Positions 32,981-42,199 are shown, counted from the stretch's first letter. The stretch: 64,000 bases of DNA from Flagellimonas yonaguniensis (GCF_029193885.1 NZ_JARFVB010000018.1:1-64000); one strand, 5' to 3'. The notes: generated by a model not told the origin, from the sequence alone. A program made the numbers and translations.

Positions 32981-34219
32981 ATGAAAAATATAGCGATAAC
33001 AAGTATCATATTTATGGGCCTTTTGACAATGGGCTGCAACGACAAGCCCAATTCAGAATTGGGACATAATGAAGAAAGCACTGCCGCCGAAAATATGAAG
33101 GGTGAGGAAGGTGCACACAGTGAAGGCGGTGAAAATCATGAGGAAGAGGAAGGCGTGGTAGTGCTGACCAATGACCAAATCGAAACTATCGGACTTGAGA
33201 CCAAAATATTGGAAAAACGTAATCTCGGCAATAATATCAAGGTTACCGGAAGGCTCGAACTTTTCCCCCAGGACAAGGCCAATATCAGTCCGTTCATGGG
33301 CGGTAACGTGAGGTCAATCAAGGTAATAGAAGGAGATAAAGTACGTAAGGGCGAGGTACTTGCCTATCTTGAACATCCGGATATTATAAGTATGCAGCAG
33401 GAATATCAGGAAAAAAATGACGAACTCGTGTTCCTGAAGCAGGATTTTGAGCGGAAAAAGACATTGTTCGACAAGGGTGTTTCCTCGGGAAAGGAATTCC
33501 AGATGGCTCAATCAAAATTTCGTTCCACCTCCTCTAGTGTTAACGGCTTAAAGGCAAAACTGCGATTATTGGGAATTAACACGTCCAAGGTAGAAGAAGG
33601 TGAAATCTACTCTGCCATCCCAATAACAACACCTATCTCGGGCTATGTGGATGAGGTAATGGTAAGCCTTGGCGATTATGTTGCGCCCCAGTCCAAGATG
33701 TTCGCTGTAAGCGATAATTCAAAAATCCATTTGGACCTTAAAGTTTATGAAAAAGATATTCCGAAGGTAAAGGTGGGACAAAAAATAATTTTTACAGTGG
33801 CCTCTAAACCTGATGAACTATTGACCGCAGAGGTCCATTCCGTCGGTAAGACTTTCGAGGAAGACCCTAAGGCATTGCACGTTCACGCCGATATAGACAA
33901 TAAAAATGGCGACCTTCTTCCGGGAATGTATGTTGAGGGCAGGATTACTGAAGGGGAAAAATCTGGATATGCCGTTACAGAGGAAGCTATCGTTAAGGAA
34001 GCCGAACAGTCATACATTTTTATTTTAGAAGAGGATGGAGAAACTGAGGGGAATAGGACGAAATTTAAAAGAATTCCTGTAAGCACGGGCATAAATGACC
34101 TTGGTTTTGTTGAAATCAATATTCCTACAGAAATGGCCAAAAACATTAAGGTTGTCACCGTTGGGGCCTATACCCTTTCTTCTGAAATGGTCAAGGGCGA
34201 ACTCGAACACGGACATTAA
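32981..34219 (+). CDS. czcB: RND efflux periplasmic adaptor (CzcB/CusB family)
   Basis: The adaptor links the inner-membrane CzcA pump to the outer-membrane factor. It is a lipoprotein (LLTMGC lipobox) with a Glu/His-rich N-terminal stretch (about 28-60) that may bind metal. A barrel-sandwich domain (GNVRSIKVIEGDKVRKGEVLAYLEHPD), a helical hairpin and a beta-barrel (ITTPISGYVDEVMVSLGDYV) follow. The length of 412 residues is usual. It is co-directional with czcA. Confidence 0.92.
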   Translation: MKNIAITSIIFMGLLTMGCNDKPNSELGHNEESTAAENMKGEEGAHSEGGENHEEEEGVVVLTNDQIETIGLETKILEKRNLGNNIKVTGRLELFPQDKANISPFMGGNVRSIKVIEGDKVRKGEVLAYLEHPDIISMQQEYQEKNDELVFLKQDFERKKTLFDKGVSSGKEFQMAQSKFRSTSSSVNGLKAKLRLLGINTSKVEEGEIYSAIPITTPISGYVDEVMVSLGDYVAPQSKMFAVSDNSKIHLDLKVYEKDIPKVKVGQKIIFTVASKPDELLTAEVHSVGKTFEEDPKALHVHADIDNKNGDLLPGMYVEGRITEGEKSGYAVTEEAIVKEAEQSYIFILEEDGETEGNRTKFKRIPVSTGINDLGFVEINIPTEMAKNIKVVTVGAYTLSSEMVKGELEHGH

Positions 34220-34314
34220 TTCAATAACCATCAAAGGTTTTGATTCCGGGTCTGTTTTCCCCTTAGTTAGTTAAAAATAAACAGTCCCGGGTCAAAATCA
34301 TAAAAGATAAAAAG

Positions 34315-34653
34315 ATGAAAGAAATAAAAGCATTTATAAAACCGAACAGGATACAACGGGTCATTGAAGCCCTCAGCGATAATGGGTTTAAGAGCATGAC
34401 CCTATCACAGGCCGAAGGGACCGGGGCATTCAAGGCAAAAGGTGCCAAACCCTCACTTGATTTTCATGTGACGGACAGTCCCGTGGTAAAAGTGGAACTG
34501 GTCTGCCAGAACGAGGAGGCCCAAACGGCAATAGACATCATTCTTAAAAATGGCAGGACGCCCGATCCTGGTGATGGTATAATCTATCTGTCCAACATTG
34601 AAGATGCTTTCCAGATAAAGACCGGGGAATCCTTAAAACGTTACGACCATTAA
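34315..34653 (+). CDS. PII-like protein of the metal-efflux operon
   Basis: The protein has the PII fold signature at both ends: MKEIKAFIKPNRIQRVIEAL and the B/C-loop region GDGIIYLSNIEDAFQIKTGE. The T-loop is altered (AEGTGAFKAKGAKPSL) and lacks the uridylylation Tyr of GlnB/GlnK. PII-like proteins next to czc/cus genes are known in Bacteroidota and are thought to sense nucleotides or metal; the ligand here is unknown. It lies between czcB and a Fur-like regulator in the same direction. Confidence 0.85.
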   Translation: MKEIKAFIKPNRIQRVIEALSDNGFKSMTLSQAEGTGAFKAKGAKPSLDFHVTDSPVVKVELVCQNEEAQTAIDIILKNGRTPDPGDGIIYLSNIEDAFQIKTGESLKRYDH

Positions 34654-34667
34654 ACTGTTTACAACCA

Positions 34668-35090
34668 ATGGAAAAAATAGTGAAAAAGTTGGAGAGCAGG
34701 GGCATTCGCCCGACGGCAATGCGCCTGATAACCTATAAACGGTTGGCGCAGTTGAACGTTGCCGTTAGCTTGGGCGAACTTGAAAAACATTTTGAACGTT
34801 CGGAGCGGAGCACGCTTTTTCGTACCATGAAGACCTTTGAAGAAAATGCCATCGTGCATCAAATCGAAGATGGAACAGGCGTCATTAAATATGCACTATG
34901 CGAGGAAGATTGTGAATGTGAGGTCGGTAACGACCTCCATTTACACTTTCATTGCAATAGCTGTGGGGAAACGGTGTGCCTGACGGATCATAAAATCCCA
35001 CAGATCAACCTGCCCGAAGGCTATGTGGCAGAAGATATCAATCTTGTGGCAAAGGGAGTCTGTGGGAAATGCAATGATGGCCTGGAGTAA
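34668..35090 (+). CDS. Fur-family metal regulator, first copy
   Basis: The 140-residue protein has the winged helix of Fur/Zur (RGIRPTAMRLITYKRL, then SERSTLFRTMKTFEE). It has a metal region with LHLHFHCNSCGETVCL and the second structural Zn site CGKC at the end. A CECE insertion (about 77-84) adds extra Cys. It starts 14 bp after the PII-like gene, so it is probably in the czc operon. It is a paralogue of the protein at 39114. Zn sensing is likely but not proven. Confidence 0.88.
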   Translation: MEKIVKKLESRGIRPTAMRLITYKRLAQLNVAVSLGELEKHFERSERSTLFRTMKTFEENAIVHQIEDGTGVIKYALCEEDCECEVGNDLHLHFHCNSCGETVCLTDHKIPQINLPEGYVAEDINLVAKGVCGKCNDGLE

Positions 35091-35113
35091 CATTTTAATT
35101 AAAAATTGGAACA

Positions 35114-35473
35114 ATGGTGACGATCTATAAAAAGGAATGTAAAGTTTATATGGTAGCTCGAAATGGACTTGATGCTACGGATCATGAAAATTTGATCCTT
35201 CAACTAAAAGACCATATACAGGCACACAACAAAGTGTACTGGTATATTGAGATGGAAAATTTTAAGGCATGGACTGCAAGCTCATATTGGAATGATATTG
35301 TTCTTAAACTTCCGAATGAGGAACGTCTAAAACGGGTCGCATTGGTAGGAAATGAAAAATGGCACGAACAGTTTACGGAGGTTTTGACACCCTTTACAAG
35401 GGCTCACATGAAATTCTTCGGACCCAGTGAAAAAGATTTGGCCAAAGAATGGATAGAGAAAAAAAACAATTAA
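35114..35473 (+). CDS. SpoIIAA/STAS-like protein, first copy
   Basis: This is a 119-residue protein of the SpoIIAA-like (SEC14/STAS-fold) type. It has alternating strands and helices, a KVYWYIEMENFKAWTASSYWND region and a C-terminal KWHEQFTEVLTPFTRAHMKFF segment that match the paralogue at 36150. Such proteins accompany metal and stress islands in many bacteria. Their molecular role is not established. It starts 23 bp after the Fur-like gene. Confidence 0.75.
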   Translation: MVTIYKKECKVYMVARNGLDATDHENLILQLKDHIQAHNKVYWYIEMENFKAWTASSYWNDIVLKLPNEERLKRVALVGNEKWHEQFTEVLTPFTRAHMKFFGPSEKDLAKEWIEKKNN

Positions 35474-36149
35474 AAACAGTTCAATTAATTTTAATGTAAA
35501 AACTATAATATACAATCAGATTACCCATAAATACATAGGATATGTCGGGGGGTATCTGGATGTTTATCGTCCCAGGGAGAAACAAAAAAAATTACACAAT
35601 AAAAATCCGGGGGTTGGCGTGAATCGAATTAAGAGAAAAAGAGTTTGAACAGCAAAAAAAAGTTGTTTTGGGAAAATTAAAAAATAATCGATAATGAAAC
35701 TGCTTAGTGACAAAAGTGATTTCAAAAACGAAGTACTGGACAACCAAGGACTTCCCATTGCTATTGCGCTTGGATTTATAGCGGGCATATTTATGGCACA
35801 ACCATTGGGCATTTCCCTGTTGCATTATGGCCTGGGTGGCGATGCGGCAACTGGTGGCATTTGTCCTAAGAAGGATTTCGACAAATCATGGGGTTTGGGG
35901 CTATGGACCAAACCTTGAAAAATGTCCTGTTCGGCACAAGGGGAAGCAGTATCGCACTGATGTTTTAAACAAAAAAGGAAATCTCTTGTGTTAGGTGCCT
36001 AAATCAGTAAAACCGTGTGTTCAAATCCGGGTGGCCGCCCATATTTTTTGACCAGCACTGGGAACGGTTCCCGGGAATAGGATTATCTGAAGCTCTGGAT
36101 TATATGGAAATGCACCTAAGTTGATATAAATCCGATAAAAAAGTGAAAA
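35474..36149. other. Gene-poor spacer between two SpoIIAA-like genes
   Basis: Apart from a doubtful small frame (35694-35918) no gene is seen. At about 36016-36041 a stretch CGTGTGTTCAAATCCGGG recalls the T-arm and acceptor end of a tRNA, but the stem does not pair. The spacer may contain recombination debris; nothing more can be supported. Confidence 0.4.
35694..35918 (+). CDS. Doubtful small membrane protein or fragment (74 aa)
   Basis: The frame starts MKLLSDKSDFKNEVLDN, then has one hydrophobic segment (LPIAIALGFIAGIFMAQPLGISLL), then a Gly-rich tail ending GLGLWTKP. The N-terminal part reads like a real protein, the tail less so, which suggests a truncated gene whose 3' part was lost. 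No family is recognised. Confidence 0.35.
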   Translation: MKLLSDKSDFKNEVLDNQGLPIAIALGFIAGIFMAQPLGISLLHYGLGGDAATGGICPKKDFDKSWGLGLWTKP

Positions 36150-36509
36150 ATGACACAGCTATTGAACATAGAAAAAGAAAACGTAATTGCCGCCAAAATC
36201 AAGGGCAAAATCACAAAGAGGGATATAGAAAAAATCCATCCGCTGATCCACACCATCACCAAAAAAGGCCATAAGGTACATTTTTACTTTGAACTGGAAG
36301 AATTTCACGGTAATGGCCCAAAAGGTTTATGGGCAGATTTAAAAGTAGATACCGCACATATATCGGAATACGGTAAAATGGCATTTGTAGGCGAAAAAAA
36401 ATGGCAGGAATGGGCCGTCAAAGCCATGGATTTCTTTACTGGTTCAGAAGTCAAATATTTTGGTTTTCAAGATAAGGCAAAAGCAAAAAACTGGATACAA
36501 AACAACTAA
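36150..36509 (+). CDS. SpoIIAA/STAS-like protein, second copy
   Basis: This 119-residue paralogue of the protein at 35114 shows the same fold elements: KGHKVHFYFELEEFHG, KMAFVGEKKWQEWAVKAMDFFTGSEVKYF, and a C-terminal KAKNWIQN that mirrors KEWIEK of the first copy. It starts 5 bp before the P1B ATPase in operon fashion, so its product may act with that pump. The function is unknown. Confidence 0.78.
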   Translation: MTQLLNIEKENVIAAKIKGKITKRDIEKIHPLIHTITKKGHKVHFYFELEEFHGNGPKGLWADLKVDTAHISEYGKMAFVGEKKWQEWAVKAMDFFTGSEVKYFGFQDKAKAKNWIQNN

Positions 36510-36513
36510 GGAC

Positions 36514-39078
36514 ATGAAAAAACTAAAAATAAAGATTCCCGTAATCCTTCCCCAGGTGCCGGACGAAAAAGATGCCTGTGTCAATAGGCTCATTGATAAA
36601 CTGAAAGGACGAGAGGGCATTGATAATGTGCACGTATCCGATGAAAAAGCGAACGGTGTTCCTCAACTCTGTTTCCATTACGACCCCGATGTCATTTCCC
36701 TTGATAGGGTACAGTCCCTGGCAGAAACAACCGGTGCCCAAATCTCAAATAAATTTGGGCATAGGTTGATAGCCGTGGATGGCATACGCCACACCCGCCA
36801 TGCCCGAACCATCGAGAAAGCCCTCAAGGAGGTCGATGGGGTACTCGAAGTTTCCGTTTCCGCTTCTGGAATGATACATGTGGAATTTGATAAGGGCATT
36901 ACAGGATTTGGGGCCATTCAAAAGAAAATAGAAAAACAAGGGTTGTCCATTATTGATCCGTCCATTGGCACAGAATTGTATTTACAACAAATGGAAGTAT
37001 CCAACGGCGAAGAAAAATCGAGGGTTATTCAGAATAAAAAGGAAAAACAACACCTTGAAGCAAATGGCAAAGGCCACGTTCACAAAAAGGGTGAGGACCA
37101 TGTTGATGAACAGGGCGAAGACCATGTGCATGCACACGGCGGTATTTTTGGAAAGAACACCGAACTTATTTTTGCCCTAATTTGCGGAGTCATTCTTGGA
37201 ATAGGTTTTGGGTTGTCCTACCTAGCGGCAGTTCCGGATTGGGTAAGCTTATCCCTGTATATAGGAGCCTATTTTTTTGGCGGTTATTTTACTGCAAAAG
37301 AGGCCGTCCAGACTGTTGCCAAAGGTGGTTTTGAAATCGATTTTTTGATGCTGGTGGCCGCCATTGGTGCAGCTATTCTGGGTGAATGGGAAGAAGGTGC
37401 ACTCCTATTGTTCCTGTTCAGTTTGGGGCATGCCCTAGAGCATTATGCAATGGAGAAGGCACGAAAATCCATCGCGGCACTGGCAGATTTGGCCCCAAAA
37501 ACCGCCTTGCTGAAAAAAGATGGCAGGACCGAAGAGGTCGGAATCGAAAAGTTGGGTATTGGCGATATCATTGTGGTCAAGCCAAACAGTAAAATATCCG
37601 CTGACGGTGTTGTGGTCGATGGAGAAAGCAGTGTCAACCAAGCTCCCATAACCGGGGAAAGTGTACCGGTAGATAAAGTTCCCGTTCAAGATATTGACAG
37701 GGACTATTCAGAGGAAGATGATATAAAGGACGAAAACCGTGTTTTTGCGGGAACCATTAACGGTAACAACACCCTTGATATAAAGGTGATCAAGGAGGCA
37801 AAGGACTCAACGCTATCCCGATTGGTAAAGTTGGTAAATGAAGCGCAGACCCAAAAATCGCCCACACAGTTGCTTACCGATAAATTTGAAAGGTACTTTG
37901 TGCCTTCCGTACTGGTACTGGTCGTACTATTGCTTTTTGCTTTTTTGGTCATAGACGAGCCGTTCAGCGCCAGTTTTTATAGAGCAATGGCAGTACTGGT
38001 AGCCGCTAGCCCCTGCGCATTGGCGATTTCGACACCGAGTGCGGTTTTGAGCGGGGTGGCTAGGGCCGCCCGTGGCGGAGTGTTGATCAAAGGGGGGCGA
38101 CCTTTGGAAGACTTGGGGACACTCACCGCCCTGGCATTTGACAAGACAGGCACCCTGACAGAAGGAAAGCCTAAACTCACAGAAGTGGTCCCCCTTGGGA
38201 AACTATCGGAAAATGAACTATTAAAAATAGCCGTAGCGGTAGAAAACCTTAGTGACCACCCTTTGGCAAAAGCCGTGGTCCGAGATGGCAAGGAGCGCCT
38301 GAAAGGTGGCGAAATACCCGATGCTTCCGATTTGGAAGCCGTACTGGGCAAGGGTATTAAGGCTTCCTTGGGCGATGATAAAATCTATATAGGGAACCTT
38401 GACCTCTATGAAGGGCTTGATGAGAGTTCGCCTTCCGAAGAGATAACAATAAAAGTCCGTGGTCTTGAAGGGGGGGGCAATACGACTATGCTCGTTAGGA
38501 AGAATGAAGAATACGTAGGCATCATCGCCCTAATGGACACCCCTCGTGAAGCCGCCAAGGCAACCCTTAAAAAATTAAAGGAAATCGGTATCAAACGAAT
38601 GATTATGCTTACGGGCGATAACCAAAAAGTGGCCGATGCCGTTGCCAAAGAAATAGGGTTGACCGATGCCTGGGGCAGTCTATTGCCCGAAGAAAAGGTG
38701 GATGCCATTAAAAAACTAAAGAAAAAGGAGTCCAAGGTGGCGATGGTAGGTGATGGCGTTAATGATGCACCTGCGATGGCAAACAGTACCGTAGGTATTG
38801 CGATGGGTGCCGCAGGAAGCGATGTGGCCTTGGAAACCGCCGATGTTGCCCTTATGGGCGATAAGTTGGAGACATTACCCTTTGCCATTGGCCTGAGCCG
38901 AAAGGCAAAAGCAATCATAAAGCAGAACTTATGGGTTAGCCTTGGCATTGTGGCATTGCTTATTCCCTCTACCATATTCGGGTTCGCCAATATCGGAATC
39001 GCGGTGGTAATACATGAAGGCTCAACCTTATTGGTCGTTTTCAATGCCTTGCGCTTATTGGCTTACAATGGAAAATAA
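36514..39078 (+). CDS. P1B-4-type metal-transporting ATPase (CoaT/PfeT-like)
   Basis: This pump exports a divalent metal using ATP. The 854-residue protein has two N-terminal ferredoxin-like domains without CxxC, a His/Glu/Asp-rich stretch (HVHKKGEDHVDEQGEDHVHAHGG at about 190), and eight membrane segments. The membrane metal motif is SPC (about 499-501) instead of CPC, and the last helices hold HEGST (about 834), both marks of P1B-4 pumps for Co, Zn or Fe(II). The phosphorylation site DKTGTLTEG (about 543), TGD and GDGVNDAPA are intact. The start MKKLKIKIPVILPQ at 36514 follows the SpoIIAA-like stop by 4 bp. Confidence 0.93.
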   Translation: MKKLKIKIPVILPQVPDEKDACVNRLIDKLKGREGIDNVHVSDEKANGVPQLCFHYDPDVISLDRVQSLAETTGAQISNKFGHRLIAVDGIRHTRHARTIEKALKEVDGVLEVSVSASGMIHVEFDKGITGFGAIQKKIEKQGLSIIDPSIGTELYLQQMEVSNGEEKSRVIQNKKEKQHLEANGKGHVHKKGEDHVDEQGEDHVHAHGGIFGKNTELIFALICGVILGIGFGLSYLAAVPDWVSLSLYIGAYFFGGYFTAKEAVQTVAKGGFEIDFLMLVAAIGAAILGEWEEGALLLFLFSLGHALEHYAMEKARKSIAALADLAPKTALLKKDGRTEEVGIEKLGIGDIIVVKPNSKISADGVVVDGESSVNQAPITGESVPVDKVPVQDIDRDYSEEDDIKDENRVFAGTINGNNTLDIKVIKEAKDSTLSRLVKLVNEAQTQKSPTQLLTDKFERYFVPSVLVLVVLLLFAFLVIDEPFSASFYRAMAVLVAASPCALAISTPSAVLSGVARAARGGVLIKGGRPLEDLGTLTALAFDKTGTLTEGKPKLTEVVPLGKLSENELLKIAVAVENLSDHPLAKAVVRDGKERLKGGEIPDASDLEAVLGKGIKASLGDDKIYIGNLDLYEGLDESSPSEEITIKVRGLEGGGNTTMLVRKNEEYVGIIALMDTPREAAKATLKKLKEIGIKRMIMLTGDNQKVADAVAKEIGLTDAWGSLLPEEKVDAIKKLKKKESKVAMVGDGVNDAPAMANSTVGIAMGAAGSDVALETADVALMGDKLETLPFAIGLSRKAKAIIKQNLWVSLGIVALLIPSTIFGFANIGIAVVIHEGSTLLVVFNALRLLAYNGK

Positions 39079-39113
39079 GAATATGGATGGCACGGTTTTA
39101 ATCCCCATGTAAA

Positions 39114-39587
39114 ATGACGCTTACTGAGAAAACACTTTTACGGCTCGGCATCAGACCCACTGTGATGAGGGTCAAGATGTATCAATATCTTAAGCGGAGA
39201 CAAAGTGCGGTATCCTTGGTCGAGATGGAAAAAACTTTTGCCCAAAAAGGCGTGAACAAGAAAACAGTCCATAAAACAACATTTTATAGGACTATCAACC
39301 TCTTTATGGAACAAGGTCTGGTCCATCAGATTGATGATGGAACATACATTGCAAAATATGCACTTTCTGATAGAAGTCACATAGACAAACACGATAAAGA
39401 CTTACATATGCATTTTCATTGCACCGTATGTGGAAAAACACTATGTCTGCCGGATAGAATATCAGAAAAAAGCTTGCCTGATGATTATGAAGTGAGCAAT
39501 GCTAACCTGGTATTAAAAGGGGTATGTAAAAGTTGTAGAAAAAATAACAAGGATGAAGAAGCTTCAGCAGTTGACCAAGGAAATTAA
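39114..39587 (+). CDS. Fur-family metal regulator, second copy
   Basis: The 157-residue protein is a paralogue of the regulator at 34668. Shared parts include GIRPTxMR, VHQI-[ED]-DGT, HMHFHCTVCGKTLCLPD and the terminal VCKSC zinc site. An insertion (QKGVNKKTVHKT) precedes the recognition helix (TTFYRTINLFMEQ). It follows the P1B ATPase by 35 bp and overlaps a decayed small gene at its 3' end. Presumably it senses the metal handled by the pump. Confidence 0.88.
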   Translation: MTLTEKTLLRLGIRPTVMRVKMYQYLKRRQSAVSLVEMEKTFAQKGVNKKTVHKTTFYRTINLFMEQGLVHQIDDGTYIAKYALSDRSHIDKHDKDLHMHFHCTVCGKTLCLPDRISEKSLPDDYEVSNANLVLKGVCKSCRKNNKDEEASAVDQGN

Positions 39588-39771
39588 CGAATTTACATTG
39601 AGAATTGAGCAGGACTATCCTGAACTATACCAATATCTTGATGAAAATCCCATTACAATCCGTGATTGTGAAACACCTTAGATTTCCGTCAACCCGTTCG
39701 TGGAATATTTGGATAGCCTAAAGTCATTCTTGGAAAGATATATAGGGTCGCATAAAAAAATGAAGCCCTGA
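39553..39771 (+). pseudogene. Small metal-island protein (72 codons) with an in-frame amber stop
   Basis: ATG at 39553 opens a frame reading MKKLQQLTKEINEFTLRIEQDYPELY and then YLDENPITIRDCETP, stopped by TAG at 39679-39681. The same frame continues for 29 sensible codons (NPFVEYLDSLKSFLERYIGSH) to TGA at 39769-39771. Small proteins with this shape (K-x-L-x-x-LT ... YPELY-x-x-LDENP ... YL-x-SL-x-x-LL) are remembered from Bacteroidota metal islands, usually 65-75 residues without a stop. It is either a fresh nonsense mutation, a readthrough case or an assembly error. It overlaps the fur-like gene by 35 bp. Confidence 0.65.
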
Positions 39772-39797
39772 AATATAATTGATTCAGTAGTATATTA

Positions 39798-40589
39798 ATG
39801 AACAAAAGCACTTTTAAAATCAGTAAAATGGACTGCCCTTCAGAAGAGCAGATGATTCGGATGAAGTTGGAGTCCCATACACAAGTAAAACACTTGGATT
39901 TTGATATTCCCAACAGAAAATTGGAAGTATATCACTTGGACGGCACCAAGGAGATACAAACGTCCATAGCCAGCTTACAACTTGGGGATTCCCTAGAGGG
40001 AACCATAGAAGCCGAACCGCCCGTAATGGAAGAACAATCCAAACAAAAAAGAATGCTTTGGTGGGTCTTGGGCATCAACTTTGGCTTTTTCGTTATCGAA
40101 ATGACCACTGGTTGGATTTCCTCTTCAATGGGACTTGTGGCGGATTCGTTGGATATGCTGGCAGATTCCATCGTTTACAGCCTGAGCTTGTTTGCTGTAG
40201 GCGCAGCCATGTCACGCAAGAAAAATATAGCCAAAATCAGCGGCTATTTTCAAATGGGATTGGCCCTCTTGGGCTTTTCAGAAGTACTGCGTAGGTTTTT
40301 CAGCGATACTGGAACGCCCTTGTTCCAATGGATGATCATAGTTTCAATTTTCGCATTGGCAGGTAATTTGATTTCCCTCTGGCTCATCAACAAAACCAAG
40401 AGCCAAGAGGCCCACATGCAGGCGAGCGCCATTTTTACGTCCAATGATATCATTGTGAACGGCGGTGTTATAGTTGCAGGTGTGCTGGTCTATTTTCTGA
40501 ACAGCAAATGGCCCGATTTGATAATTGGTGGCATCGTCTTCATGTTTGTGATGCGGGGCGCCTTAAGAATATTGAAACTGTCGAAGTAG
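39798..40589 (+). CDS. Cation diffusion facilitator-like transporter
   Basis: The 263-residue protein has a degenerate N-terminal HMA-like domain (KISKMDCPSEEQMIRMKL, with only one Cys) and then six predicted helices. The CDF metal site in TM2 is visible as ADSLDMLADS. In TM5 the usual HxxxD reads FTSNDIIVN, so the His is replaced and the substrate may differ from Zn. The C-terminal cytoplasmic domain of classical CDF proteins is missing. It follows the small decayed gene by 26 bp. Confidence 0.85.
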   Translation: MNKSTFKISKMDCPSEEQMIRMKLESHTQVKHLDFDIPNRKLEVYHLDGTKEIQTSIASLQLGDSLEGTIEAEPPVMEEQSKQKRMLWWVLGINFGFFVIEMTTGWISSSMGLVADSLDMLADSIVYSLSLFAVGAAMSRKKNIAKISGYFQMGLALLGFSEVLRRFFSDTGTPLFQWMIIVSIFALAGNLISLWLINKTKSQEAHMQASAIFTSNDIIVNGGVIVAGVLVYFLNSKWPDLIIGGIVFMFVMRGALRILKLSK

Positions 40590-40771
40590 CTTCAGAAAGC
40601 CTAGGATTAGAAATATGATGACCAAAAAACAATGAATATCCAGATTTGGGCAATAGTATTGGGATCGACGACCTGGGGACGCGTTCGGGTTCGAACAGAT
40701 TGTTAAGGTCATTGAAGATGCTCCAAAGCTGGGGCTGAATAAATGGTGGACAGCCATCAAAATTATTGAAT

Positions 40772-40954
40772 ATGTCCAAGAACAGAAGGGAGAGAAGGCT
40801 TGCGAAAAAAGATAGAAAACCCATGAATGGAGGAATAACGAAGAAAGACAAAGTCTCATGTATGTTGATATTTACCGCAATGTTCATAGTACTTCTCCTC
40901 CTTTACTTTTTAGAGGCCATTCTATATTTCTTTTACCTTCTTATTGAAACGTAA
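40772..40954 (+). CDS. Small basic single-pass membrane protein (60 aa)
   Basis: The N-terminal half is strongly basic (SKNRRERRLAKKDRKP) and the C-terminal half is one hydrophobic helix (CMLIFTAMFIVLLLLYFLEAILYFFYLLI). The ATG at 40772 was chosen. The stop lies 15 bp before the universal-stress gene, so they may be co-transcribed. No family is recognised. Another frame that ends at 40814 and reads FEQIVKVIEDAPKLGLNKWW may be the tail of a lost gene. Confidence 0.5.
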   Translation: MSKNRRERRLAKKDRKPMNGGITKKDKVSCMLIFTAMFIVLLLLYFLEAILYFFYLLIET

Positions 40955-40969
40955 CAAAAACAAAGCGAT

Positions 40970-41815
40970 ATGAAAACAACAACAATCTTGGTTCCAGTAG
41001 ATTTTACATCCGTAGCAAAAAATACGGTGAACTATGTTATCGGCCTATCGAAGCAACTAACGACAAAAATGATTTTTGTTCACGCCTACACCGTGGCATA
41101 TCCATCGAGCACTCCCATGGGAATGGGAACCATGGCAGCTCCGATTTCGGGAGCCCGTGAATCCCAGGAAAAATCAAACAAACAAAAACTCAAGGATTAT
41201 CTCGAAAGCTTTCCGGAACTCGCATCCAAGGATTACAAAGGTTTCGTTGATTTTGGCGCGACCGTAGATGTTATTTGTCAAACTGCCAAAGATGAAAATG
41301 TTGACGCCATCATTATGGGGACCGAAGGAGCAGACTCCCCGATGGAAGAATTTTTTGTGGGCACCGTGACTGAAAAAGTAAGTCGTAATGCACCTTGCCC
41401 GGTATGGGTTGTTCCAGAAAGCACAAAGTATGATGCTATTGAACATTTGGGCTTGGCACTGGACGGGGACAGTTTGGGCAATGAGGCTGATAAAGACCTA
41501 TTGATCAAGTTGCTGGAAACATTTACTGCCAATTTACATCTCGTACAAATTACGAATGACAAGGAGGATATTCCCTTAAAAGAAAATGAAGTGCTTTCAT
41601 ATTATAAAAACCTTTTGGGCCAAAGGGAATTCACCTTCAACATTTTCCAAAATAAAGATACTGAAGAAGGCATCAACAAGTTTCTAAGGGAAAACCCAAT
41701 AGATTTGCTGGTGCTACTCTTCAGGGAACACGGATTTTTTGAGCGGGTATTGGAGAAAGGACTAAGAAAAAGATTGGTTTTTGGTTCCGATAAACCCTTA
41801 CTTATACTCAAATAA
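40970..41815 (+). CDS. Universal stress protein, tandem-domain
   Basis: The 281-residue protein has a clear first UspA domain: TTTILVPVDFTSVAKNTVNYVIGLS at the start, and ENVDAIIMGTEGAD, GTVTEKVSRNAPCPVWVVP at its end (G-x2-G-x9-[ST]-like nucleotide loop). A second, weaker domain spans about 155-281 (HLGLALDGDSLG to GSDKPLLILK). This is the usual two-domain form of Bacteroidota. It belongs to the 3' end of the metal cluster and may help cells under metal stress. Confidence 0.88.
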   Translation: MKTTTILVPVDFTSVAKNTVNYVIGLSKQLTTKMIFVHAYTVAYPSSTPMGMGTMAAPISGARESQEKSNKQKLKDYLESFPELASKDYKGFVDFGATVDVICQTAKDENVDAIIMGTEGADSPMEEFFVGTVTEKVSRNAPCPVWVVPESTKYDAIEHLGLALDGDSLGNEADKDLLIKLLETFTANLHLVQITNDKEDIPLKENEVLSYYKNLLGQREFTFNIFQNKDTEEGINKFLRENPIDLLVLLFREHGFFERVLEKGLRKRLVFGSDKPLLILK

Positions 41816-42190
41816 GATAATCTCCAGCAATATCAATACATATTTTTCGGCTTTAGATAAATGGTTGCTAAAACGGATGGATTTGATTGTGATGCGGCGA
41901 TGGAAACCGAAAAAGCGATCATTCAAACCCATCAACCATCCAAAGTTGTTTGATCCACTAAAAAAAGTCGATCAACCCGAAAACTTGGTTTGCAGAACAA
42001 TATATTCAAGTAATTGTCCTGATTTTGGGAGCAGTTAGGATGGCTAAAAAGTGGAGCGTTTTGCCAATATAGGTTTGGCATTATGGACTATTTTAAATGC
42101 TATTGGATTGCAAAAAATGAAATGGTGCTGACTCATATTCATACAAGTAATCTTTAGGACCAACTTTGCTGGTATAAATTAGGCTTACAT
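41816..42190 (+). pseudogene. Decayed coding DNA, probably a lost small membrane-protein gene
   Basis: No intact gene is visible. Short protein-like pieces follow each other in different frames: KWLLKRMDLIVMRRWKPKKR (about 41863), then WFAEQYIQVIVLILGAVRMAK (about 41965), then GLALWTILNAIGLQKMKW (about 42070). Frame changes and stops separate them. This is what a gene with several frameshifts looks like, but the family is unknown, so the call is weak. Confidence 0.3.
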
Positions 42191-42199
42191 AAAAAAATA

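Noticed and set aside
35990..36045. tRNA-like 3' end (TTCAAATCC followed by GGGTGGCCGCCCA)
   Set aside because: The T-stem does not pair, no anticodon arm or 5' acceptor is found upstream, so it is not called a tRNA; at best an att fragment.
40656..40814. Start-less frame reading FEQIVKVIEDAPKLGLNKWW
   Set aside because: Protein-like but no start codon and overlapped by the small membrane protein gene; mentioned there only as a possible gene tail.
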